64,000 nucleotides of DNA from Candidatus Flexifilum breve (GTDB lineage Bacteria; Chloroflexota; Anaerolineae; Aggregatilineales; Phototrophicaceae). Each line of letters opens with the position of its first letter. Within the stretch, counting starts at the first letter, position 1. The stretch spans positions 496,001 to 560,000 of the forward strand of contig JADKGC010000005.1 in the NCBI GenBank assembly GCA_016717205.1, given 5' to 3'. The notes beneath the pieces are model-generated. The model had not been told where the DNA came from and made no database searches. It saw nothing but the letters and a program-made list of their open reading frames with translations. Below, in pieces: positions 8,261-14,851 of this stretch. The position numbers and the translations under genes are program-made.

Positions 8261-9340
8261 CTAGACATCCGAGCGGTCGCCGCCGACGAAGCGGCGCTGC
8301 AAAATCGTCGCGATGAAGATGATCACGAACAGGGTGATGGCGACGGCGGTCGCGCGCCCCATGTTCGGGTCGGTCTCAAACGCCTGATCGTAGACGAGAT
8401 AGGCGATACTCATCGTCGTCTCGCGCGTGACGTTGGACTGGAGGATGTAGATCTGGTCGAACACCTGAAACGTGCCGATCAAGCCGAGCGTAACGACAAA
8501 GAACGTGGTCGGTTTGAGCAGCGGCAGCGTGATTTTACGGAACGTCTGCCACGCCGTCGCGCCGTCGACCTGCGCCGCCTCATATACCTGACTGGGGATA
8601 TTTTGCAGCGCCGCCAGATACACCACCATCATCGTGCCGATGGTCGTCCAGATGGCGAGGATCATGATCGTGAACATGGCGACCGACGGCCCACTCAGCC
8701 ACTCCCACAGCGAGATGCGGAAGATCTCCGTGTCGCGCAGGACCGGGACACTGTCAGCCGTGATGCCGAAGATTCCGACAATGTTATGGAGTACCCCGCT
8801 GTTATCGGTGATCCACGAGACATCCCGAAAGCCGGGGATGATCAGGCGCAGCGCCCCATTGACCGGCCCGGTATTCGAGAACATGAACAGAAAAATCATC
8901 GACACGACAATGGACGACGTGATCGACGGGAAATAGAAGGCCGTACGGAAGAAACTGCGCCCGCGCAGCCAGCGCTGGTTGACGATCACCGCCAGCACGA
9001 GGGCAATCGCGGTCTGCGTGGGGATGACGCCGAGCGCGTAGTAAAAAGTGTTTTTAAAGGCGTTATAAAAGTCACTCACGCGGCGACCGCTGATGAGCAG
9101 ACGTTCGTAATTTTGCAGGCCGACAAAGTCATACGCGCCCGGGTTGGTGAGCGGTGTGCGCCCGTTCCAGTCGGTGAGGCTGAAGTACCCGGCGACGAAC
9201 AGCGGCACGATCAAAAAGAGCACCAGAATGAGCAAGGCGGGAAACATAAACCCGATGCCCGCTACTGCTTCCTGCCGCTGCGCGTTCGGTTGGGTTTTTG
9301 TTTGCTGCTGGGGAGAGGCTGCGGCGGTCGTTGTGGTCAT
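8261..9340 (-). CDS. Sugar ABC transporter permease, MalF-like
   Basis: The start at 9340 has GAGGG at correct spacing and gives MTTTTAAASP; the upstream in-frame ATG at 9385 lacks one. The 359-residue protein has six or more membrane helices. The EAA loop reads EAAQVDGATAWQTFRKITLP. Between the third and fourth helices is a larger loop of roughly 50 residues (NTGPVNGALRL to LREWLSG region). It pairs with the MalG-like permease downstream. The upstream gene on the same strand encodes the binding protein, giving the order GH65, binding protein, MalF, MalG. Confidence 0.91.
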   Translation of the reverse strand: MTTTTAAASPQQQTKTQPNAQRQEAVAGIGFMFPALLILVLFLIVPLFVAGYFSLTDWNGRTPLTNPGAYDFVGLQNYERLLISGRRVSDFYNAFKNTFYYALGVIPTQTAIALVLAVIVNQRWLRGRSFFRTAFYFPSITSSIVVSMIFLFMFSNTGPVNGALRLIIPGFRDVSWITDNSGVLHNIVGIFGITADSVPVLRDTEIFRISLWEWLSGPSVAMFTIMILAIWTTIGTMMVVYLAALQNIPSQVYEAAQVDGATAWQTFRKITLPLLKPTTFFVVTLGLIGTFQVFDQIYILQSNVTRETTMSIAYLVYDQAFETDPNMGRATAVAITLFVIIFIATILQRRFVGGDRSDV

Positions 9341-9469
9341 CGCTATCCCTCGTAATCTATATGGAGAGCGGGCGCGTCGCTGCATGTGATCGGGCGCGCC
9401 CGGTGGTACAACCGCGTACGCGAGGGGCGCCTCGGGGAGAAGCGCCCACCCGCCACACGTCGAAGATCG

Positions 9470-10696
9470 TTACTGTTCGGCCTGAATTTCGTTCCAGACT
9501 TCCGCAACCGAGTTGAGCGCTTCCTGCGCCGTCTGATTGCCCGCCAGCACGTCCGTCGTCGCTTCGCCGAAGGATGTGTTGAAGTCACCAAAGCCGAGCG
9601 GGAAGACCGGGGCGACCGCGTAATCAGCGGCGCTCACGAACGGCTGGAATTCTTCACCGCGGGTGGCCAACCACGCTTCGCCACTGCTGGCGCGCGCCGG
9701 CATGACACCGAAACCAGCTTCCGCGACACTCGCCGCGCCTTCTGTGCCGGTCAGGAAGTTAACCAGCGCCCACGCTTCTTCCGGATGTTCCGTGTTCGCG
9801 CCGACCGCCCAACCTTCGGTGAAGGTCAGTGAACCATTCATGCCCGCTTCGCTGCCGGGGATTTCCGTGACACCCCAGTTGACATCCGGGAACTGTTCCT
9901 GCAGGTAGCCGATGGCCCAGTTGCCTTCAATCGTCATACCAGCGAGACCCTTGCCAAACGCTTCACCGTTCCAGCCGGCGCCGCCGATGTCGCTCGGCAG
10001 AGCGCCGATGCCATCACGCACGAAGCTGCTGTAGAAGTCGAGCGCCGCGACGCCCGCTTCGCTGTTGACACCGCTCGAACCGTCTTCATTGGCGATGACG
10101 CCGCCATTGCCGTAGAAGAAGGCCAACCAACGGTTGATGTCCGCCGCCGCGCTGAAGCCCGTCACGCCTTCCTGACCGAGCCCCGCAATCGCTTCGGCGG
10201 CAGCATACATATCCTGCCATGTCCAATCGGCCGTCGGATATTCCACGCCCGCCGCATCGAACAGATCCTTGTTGTAGAACAGCGCCAAGGTCGAGAAGTC
10301 CTTCGGCACCGCGTAGACTTCGCCGTCCACCGTGAACGCCTGCAGCAGACCGGGGTAGATGTCTTCCGGCGCTTCGATGGCGTCGCCCGCGGGCATCAGC
10401 ACGCCGCTGTCGACATACGACGGCACGTCAAACTGACCGACCGTGAACACGTCGGGATAATCGCCGCTGGCCAGCGCCGCCTGAATCTGCGTGCCGTAGT
10501 CCGGCGCGATCAGCAGATTGACGTCAATGTTCGGGTTGGCTTCTTCAAACGCCGCGATCTGCGTTTCTTTGAACTGATTTTCCACATCCGACGATGACCC
10601 TGTCCACACTTCCAGGGTGACCTGATCCTGCGCGGAAACCGCGCCCGCCAGCACGAGCAGAGCTGCCAGTGCAACCAACATAAAGGATTTACGCAT
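9470..10696 (-). CDS. Sugar ABC transporter substrate-binding protein
   Basis: The ATG at 10696 follows GGAGGT by ten bases and begins a clean signal peptide (MRKSFMLVALAALLVLAG, cleavage near VSAQ/D). The 408-residue mature-plus-signal protein belongs to the extracellular solute-binding family 1 (MalE-like): VTLEVWTGSS, ALASGDYPDVFTVGQFD, VYAVPKDFSTLALFYN, GMTIEGNWAIGY. It captures an oligosaccharide outside the membrane and delivers it to the two permeases. Adjacent to a GH65 phosphorylase, the likely ligands are alpha-linked glucose disaccharides such as maltose, trehalose, kojibiose or nigerose. Confidence 0.93.
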   Translation of the reverse strand: MRKSFMLVALAALLVLAGAVSAQDQVTLEVWTGSSSDVENQFKETQIAAFEEANPNIDVNLLIAPDYGTQIQAALASGDYPDVFTVGQFDVPSYVDSGVLMPAGDAIEAPEDIYPGLLQAFTVDGEVYAVPKDFSTLALFYNKDLFDAAGVEYPTADWTWQDMYAAAEAIAGLGQEGVTGFSAAADINRWLAFFYGNGGVIANEDGSSGVNSEAGVAALDFYSSFVRDGIGALPSDIGGAGWNGEAFGKGLAGMTIEGNWAIGYLQEQFPDVNWGVTEIPGSEAGMNGSLTFTEGWAVGANTEHPEEAWALVNFLTGTEGAASVAEAGFGVMPARASSGEAWLATRGEEFQPFVSAADYAVAPVFPLGFGDFNTSFGEATTDVLAGNQTAQEALNSVAEVWNEIQAEQ

Positions 10697-10744
10697 GAGC
10701 AATACCTCCATTAAAGAGACAGAAACTCGCAAAACCACCTCATC

Positions 10745-12967
10745 CTAAGATGAGGAGACTAGCGCGGGGTTTTTGACGGTAAACGTCTGTTTCTCGCCCC
10801 GGTAGTACACGGTGAAAGTGACCGACCGCCAGTGTTCCGGCAGGCGGGGATCGACGGCGGGCTGGCCCGCCGCATCGATATGCAGGCCGCAGAAGCCGAA
10901 GACAATCGCCTGCCACACACCGCCGCAGGCCGCCGCGTGGATGCCATCGCGCACGTTGCCCTTGTTGTCGTGCAGGTCGATGTGCACGGCGTGGTCAAAC
11001 AGCTCGTAGGCCGTGTCGATCAGGCCGAGCCGCGCCGCGGTCCAGGCGTGCATGGCCGGGCTGAGCGACGAACCGTGATCGCAGCGCGGATAGTAGGTGT
11101 TCCAGTTATTCAGCATGACTTCGCGCACGCTGAAACCTTCCGGCACGCCGATGTTTTCCCCGAGCAGCGCCATCAGCATGACGACATCCGCCTGCTTGAT
11201 GACCTGCGTCTGGATGGTGCGCGCGTGTCCGAGCATGGCCTGCACGCTGCCAATGCGCGGCGTGTAGTGCGGCACGGGGATGTATTCCATGTCGAAGAAG
11301 CCGGGGAACTGCACATGAATCCCCTCGTTCGTGTCGAAGGGGAGGTACATGCGCTGCGTGATATCCAGCCACAGTGCGAGCCGTTCCGGCGTCAGCTTGA
11401 GCGCTTCGACCAGCCGCTGATGATCGGCAGGGGCGTTGGCCTTGAGCCAATCGAGCACGGCGAAGGCCGTCTGCAAGTGCCACACGACCATGCGGTTGAC
11501 GAACACGCTGTTGTCGATGTTTTCGTGATACTCATCCGGGCCGATCTGCTGCGAAATCTCGAAGCGCCCGTTCTTTTCTTCGACGCGGCTGCCCCAGAAG
11601 ACCGCCGTATCGAGGATCATCTCCGCGCCGTACTGGGTCAGGAACTCGTCGTCGCCCGTCCAGCGCCAATACTTCTCAATCGCGTAGGCGATATCCGTCG
11701 AGATGTGCTGCTCACTGTCGCCGGTCCAGATGCGGATCTTCGTCCCGTCCGGCTGCGGGTCCGACCACTGGGGCGTGGTTTCTTCGCCCGTGTCGGTGCT
11801 TTCCCACGGGTACATCGCGCCGTCGTAGCCATTGGCCTGCGCCTTGTGCCGCGCCCCCGGCAGGTTGTGATAGCGGTACATCAGCAGATTGCGCGCCAGC
11901 TTCGGCTGTGTGAGGATCAGGGGCGGTACGCAGAACAATTCGGTGTCCCAGAAGACATGGCCCTTGTAGCCGAGGCCGGAGAGCGTCTTCGCACCGATGC
12001 TCACGCGCTCGTCAAGGCGCGGCGCGGGGATCAGAATGTGATAGGTCGTGAAACGCAGCGCGCGCTGGGCTTCTTCGTCACCGTCAATGTGAATGTCGGA
12101 CGTTGCCCAGTACTTCGCCCATTCGGCTTCGTGGCGGGCGCGGAGTTCTTCATAGCCGACCGAGGCGGCCTCGGCGATTTTGCCCTGCGCCGTTTCCAGC
12201 GGGCTCAGCGCGTCGCGGCTGGTGTAGATGCTGCTGAACTTATCCAGCACCACCCAGTCTTCCTGCGCCAGATCGAACGAGGTGACGGTATACGGACGCT
12301 TCTCGGTGCTGCCCGTTTGAATACGGCGCGGGCTGACCAAGCGCGAGGCTACGCCGACGATGTACTTCGACTGCTGCGTCTTGAGCTCCACGCCAATGGT
12401 ATCGCCGCGGTCGTCGAGCGTGAACTCCGGCAGGTAGTGGGGCACCCCGGCGTTAGTCACGTCAGCGTCGATGGCGCTCTCCACGCGGATGTGCGCGTTG
12501 CCATCGACGGCGGTAATGCGGACGCGCTGCGCCAGCACATGAATGTCGTGCAGGCTGGCAAAGCGTTCAAATTCAAGGCGGACGATGTTGCCCGACGGCG
12601 CGCGGAACAGGACTTCGCGCGTCAGCACTCCGCGGCGCATATTCAGCGCGCGGCGGTAGCCGAGCACCACGCCTTCCGGCGGGCGCATGAAATCGGTCGT
12701 CTTGGTGATCAGCTTGAACGGCGTGCCGTCAACGTAAATGTTGATCGGCAGCCAGTTGGGGACGTTCACCAGTTCGGGAACGAGCATCCCCGGCGTGTGA
12801 TCGTACACGCCGTGGACGAGGGTAACGGGGGTATCCCCGGGATAGCCTTCTTCAAACGCGCCGCGCGTGCCGAGATAGCCATTGCCGATGGTGAACAAGG
12901 TCTCGTAGTGGAGCAGTTCATCGGGACTGAAATCGAGTTCGACAATTTCCCATAAACGGTCGTGCAT
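10745..12967 (-). CDS. Glycoside hydrolase family 65 phosphorylase
   Basis: The start at 12967 follows AGGAG by nine bases; the product has 740 residues. GH65 enzymes use inorganic phosphate to split alpha-glucosides with inversion, giving beta-glucose-1-phosphate. The domain order is an N-terminal beta-sandwich (about 1-270), an (alpha/alpha)6 barrel and a C-terminal beta-sheet cap. The barrel motif IGPDEYHENIDN contains the predicted general acid Glu479, and HVFWDTELF is also visible. It is a cytoplasmic enzyme since no signal is present. Together with pgmB and the ABC importer it forms a complete uptake and phosphorolysis route. Whether it prefers maltose, trehalose, kojibiose or nigerose cannot be read from sequence by eye. 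Confidence 0.93.
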   Translation of the reverse strand: MHDRLWEIVELDFSPDELLHYETLFTIGNGYLGTRGAFEEGYPGDTPVTLVHGVYDHTPGMLVPELVNVPNWLPINIYVDGTPFKLITKTTDFMRPPEGVVLGYRRALNMRRGVLTREVLFRAPSGNIVRLEFERFASLHDIHVLAQRVRITAVDGNAHIRVESAIDADVTNAGVPHYLPEFTLDDRGDTIGVELKTQQSKYIVGVASRLVSPRRIQTGSTEKRPYTVTSFDLAQEDWVVLDKFSSIYTSRDALSPLETAQGKIAEAASVGYEELRARHEAEWAKYWATSDIHIDGDEEAQRALRFTTYHILIPAPRLDERVSIGAKTLSGLGYKGHVFWDTELFCVPPLILTQPKLARNLLMYRYHNLPGARHKAQANGYDGAMYPWESTDTGEETTPQWSDPQPDGTKIRIWTGDSEQHISTDIAYAIEKYWRWTGDDEFLTQYGAEMILDTAVFWGSRVEEKNGRFEISQQIGPDEYHENIDNSVFVNRMVVWHLQTAFAVLDWLKANAPADHQRLVEALKLTPERLALWLDITQRMYLPFDTNEGIHVQFPGFFDMEYIPVPHYTPRIGSVQAMLGHARTIQTQVIKQADVVMLMALLGENIGVPEGFSVREVMLNNWNTYYPRCDHGSSLSPAMHAWTAARLGLIDTAYELFDHAVHIDLHDNKGNVRDGIHAAACGGVWQAIVFGFCGLHIDAAGQPAVDPRLPEHWRSVTFTVYYRGEKQTFTVKNPALVSSS

Positions 12968-13020
12968 CGGGAGGTCTCCTGTGTGGTTGTACATCAAAAA
13001 TGCGTCATGGAGACTTTAAC

Positions 13021-13032
13021 TTAAACGTTTAA
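13021..13032. promoter_or_regulatory. LacI-type operator O1 (TTAAACGTTTAA)
   Basis: A perfect 12-bp palindrome with a central CG, matching the AAAC|GTTT core common to LacI-family operators. It lies 54 bases upstream of the GH65 start and just downstream of a possible minus-strand promoter, a position expected to block transcription. Confidence 0.7.
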
Positions 13033-13042
13033 ACTTAACCAC

Positions 13043-13071
13043 AAGTTATCCCGCATCGTGGAGGGAGTCAA
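13043..13071 (-). promoter_or_regulatory. Possible promoter of the glucoside operon
   Basis: On the minus strand TTGACT (13071-13066) is followed after 17 bases by TAACTT (13048-13043). The -35 is good and the -10 is weak. Operator O1 begins about 10 bases downstream of the -10, consistent with repression. Confidence 0.35.
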
Positions 13072-13107
13072 GCAGGATTAGGCATAATGCATAATCTTTC
13101 GCGTAAC

Positions 13108-13119
13108 TTAAACCTTTAA
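13108..13119. promoter_or_regulatory. LacI-type operator O2 (TTAAACCTTTAA)
   Basis: It matches O1 at 11 of 12 positions, with the central CG replaced by CC. Its centre is 87 bases from that of O1, so a looped repression complex is possible. Confidence 0.55.
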
Positions 13120-13148
13120 CTTTCCAAATGACTGAGCAAGAGTCATAG

Positions 13149-13160
13149 TTAAACGTTTTG
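13149..13160. promoter_or_regulatory. LacI-type operator O3 (TTAAACGTTTTG)
   Basis: It keeps the full left half and central CG of O1, with two mismatches at the right end. It is 41 bases from O2, centre to centre. Confidence 0.5.
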
Positions 13161-13308
13161 GCAGTGACCAGCAGCACCTCCCTGTAGCAGAGCAACCGAG
13201 GTACGTTAGAATCCTCAAGTGGCGTGTCGAATGGTTAGGTAGGGGCATGACATACGGGACGGATGGAACCGACCGTCAAGACGGGGAATAGATCGGTTTT
13301 GGGATTTT

Positions 13309-13378
13309 GCGGACGCGATAAATCGCGTCCCTACGAGAAAAGTTGTCTTTGTGTAGGGACGCAATGAATTGCGTCCGC
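13309..13378. repeat. 70-bp composite palindromic repeat, copy 1
   Basis: The outer ends are GCGGACGC and GCGTCCGC. The two inner arms end ...CCCTAC and begin GTAGGG..., separated by an 18-bp spacer. The same 70-bp unit occurs at 47611-47680, with further similarity upstream (GATCGGTTTTGGGA), and in interrupted form at 23171-23342. Confidence 0.75.
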
Positions 13379-13405
13379 TGTCATTAACTTGCGGAGGAAA
13401 CAGGC

Positions 13406-14197
13406 GTGTCTGGCTATGATTTGCTCACCAAAAACCGAGAAGCACTGGATACTACGCGCGACATCCTGCTGATCCTGTGTCATGAGCCGCTGCGACCGTA
13501 TGTGTCAGCGCTGTACCCGCCCGCCTACCTGCCCTTGAACCCGCTTTACGCGGCGCTGTCCCCGTTCTACGAGCAATACTTTGCCACCGGTCGCGACTAT
13601 GTCCATTCGCCGCAGCGCTATGAGCACCTGAAGCAAGCAATTGAAACGCTGCTGGCCACCCTCCGTGAGCAGATGGACGAGCGCGACATCGACCGCTTAT
13701 GTACGTGGATTTCCAAGCACTACATTTCGGAAGAACTAGATTATTCCCTTTTCATGCTCTTAGAGTTTTTGCGAAGGGACGCAGCCGATCGCCTGCAAGC
13801 ACGAGTTTCACCGCTTGCGATCGAGAAAATACAGAATCTTGTTAAAAATAAAGCCAACCGCGCCTCGACGGTGGATAGGGAACTTGACGAAATATTAGAA
13901 GCCTATAAAGCGGCCAACCTACCACAGACCACTGCTGACGGAGAACCACTGTTTACCGAGGGTTTGCCATTCTATGATCAGGCGATAACAGAGATCAGCT
14001 TACGGGCATCAACGATAGAGGACTGCATCCTGTTCAAGCAGTTGCGCGATGAACTCACGTCAGCTGAATTTGCCGCTTTGTGCGCAGTCATCATGCAAGA
14101 TCCAGCTTGGCAAAAGGGGAGCACTCCGAGACCCGGTCACTACACGCTCGTTCCTTTGGAACGCATCCTCGATCAGTTTTACGTGTGGTTTCCGTGA
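13406..14197 (+). CDS. Hypothetical alpha-helical protein
   Basis: The GTG start has GGAGGAAA eight bases upstream. The 263-residue product has no signal peptide or membrane helix and is mostly helical, with a charged central region (IEKIQNLVKNKANRASTVDRELDEILEAYK). It matches no family recognisable by eye. The first third has GC-rich codon choice like its neighbours, while the part from about 13735 onward uses noticeably more A/T-ending codons, hinting at a mosaic or an acquired gene. The upstream gap holds LacI-like operators on the other strand and a composite repeat. The tRNA-Gly follows 83 bases downstream. Confidence 0.7.
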   Translation: MSGYDLLTKNREALDTTRDILLILCHEPLRPYVSALYPPAYLPLNPLYAALSPFYEQYFATGRDYVHSPQRYEHLKQAIETLLATLREQMDERDIDRLCTWISKHYISEELDYSLFMLLEFLRRDAADRLQARVSPLAIEKIQNLVKNKANRASTVDRELDEILEAYKAANLPQTTADGEPLFTEGLPFYDQAITEISLRASTIEDCILFKQLRDELTSAEFAALCAVIMQDPAWQKGSTPRPGHYTLVPLERILDQFYVWFP

Positions 14198-14280
14198 GGG
14201 GTTTTGCGCCGTGGATTGCACGAATTTCCAAAATTACCCCTTGTCAAGCGAGTGGAGGAATGATAATCTATAGACATGTT

Positions 14281-14352
14281 GCGGGTGTAATTCAGCGGTA
14301 GAATGCTTCCTTGCCAAGGAAGATGTCGTGAGTTCGAATCTCATCGCCCGCT
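14281..14352 (+). tRNA. tRNA-Gly (anticodon GCC)
   Basis: The acceptor stem GCGGGTG pairs with CGCCCGC (14345-14351). The anticodon stem CTTCC/GGAAG encloses the loop TTGCCAA with anticodon GCC. The T arm GTGAG TTCGAAT CTCAT carries the invariant TTC. The discriminator base is T and no CCA is encoded. Confidence 0.95.
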
Positions 14353-14357
14353 CAACC

Positions 14358-14386
14358 AAACTCCGGTCACACGACCGGAGTTTTTG
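14358..14386 (+). terminator. Rho-independent terminator after tRNA-Gly
   Basis: AACTCCGGTC pairs with GACCGGAGTT around an ACAC loop, followed by TTTTTG. Confidence 0.85.
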
Positions 14387-14408
14387 TTTTCTTAAGCGGT
14401 TAGCCGTT

Positions 14409-14453
14409 AGCGATTAGCCTTTGGCTAAAAGCTCACTGCTAATCGCTTTTTTT
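14409..14453. repeat. GCGATTAGC inverted repeat with T-run
   Basis: AGCGATTAGC (14409-14418) and GCTAATCGCT (14438-14447) form an inverted repeat followed by a run of T on the plus strand. It overlaps the 3' end of the minus-strand gene at 14439 and supplies its stop codon and last codons. Confidence 0.6.
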
Positions 14454-14714
14454 CCGCACTTCCTGCTCCCACGGCTTCTTGGATGTCCCCGTGTAGCCGA
14501 TCTCCCGCATCCGCTCGATCTCCAGCCGTTCGAGCGTGTCGGCGAGCGCGGCATAGTCGCTCTCAGGTATGCGCCGGCTCACCCCGCGCGCATCGCGGTA
14601 CACATAGCCGATCCCCGCGCACCAGCGGCACTCGACTTCACCGCCTTCGTCTTCGTCGTCAACCCACCCGTAGCCATCACAGGCGGCACAGCGCACAACC
14701 ACATTGTCACTCAT
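14439..14714 (-). CDS. Small DnaJ-like zinc-finger protein
   Basis: The 91-residue protein has two CxxC pairs near the N-terminus, CAACDGYGW and CRWCAGIGY, resembling the CxxCxGxG zinc-binding modules of DnaJ. This is followed by a charged helical tail (about 50-91). It probably binds one zinc ion; no J domain or catalytic motif is present, so it may be a small chaperone-like or scaffold protein. The last residues (KKSD) and the stop are encoded by a repeat. It lies between the tRNA terminator and a large inverted repeat, apart from neighbouring operons. Confidence 0.75.
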   Translation of the reverse strand: MSDNVVVRCAACDGYGWVDDEDEGGEVECRWCAGIGYVYRDARGVSRRIPESDYAALADTLERLEIERMREIGYTGTSKKPWEQEVRKKSD

Positions 14715-14728
14715 TGAAAGCCTTTCTC

Positions 14729-14851
14729 AAGGACTGAGGGCTAAGGACTGAGGACTGAGTAAAAAACTTCCATCTTGGTGACGCTCGACCATACCTTTGA
14801 GCTCGGCGCGCCTCAGTCCTTGCACCTCAGTCCTCAGTCCTGTTTTTTTAC
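14729..14851. repeat. AGGACTGAGG / CCTCAGTCCT long inverted repeat
   Basis: The left arm is built from repeated GGACTGAG units ending in an A-run (14765). The right arm is built from CTCAGTCC units ending in a T-run. The pair spans the gap between two minus-strand genes. The same design recurs at 56067-56157. Confidence 0.7.

Noticed and set aside
8255..9355. A 366-codon plus-strand frame opposite the MalF-like permease
   Set aside because: It is charged and repetitive (DDEHDR-type content) with no fold; the opposite strand is a clear permease.
10832..12955. A 707-codon open frame on the plus strand opposite the GH65 gene
   Set aside because: It is an antisense shadow caused by high GC codon bias. 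The minus strand encodes an intact GH65 enzyme with the catalytic motif; the plus frame is rich in Arg, His and Val and shows no domain.
14281..14400. Integration site at the tRNA-Gly gene
   Set aside because: There is no duplicated tRNA 3' end and no integrase gene nearby. The adjacent hypothetical gene alone is not enough.
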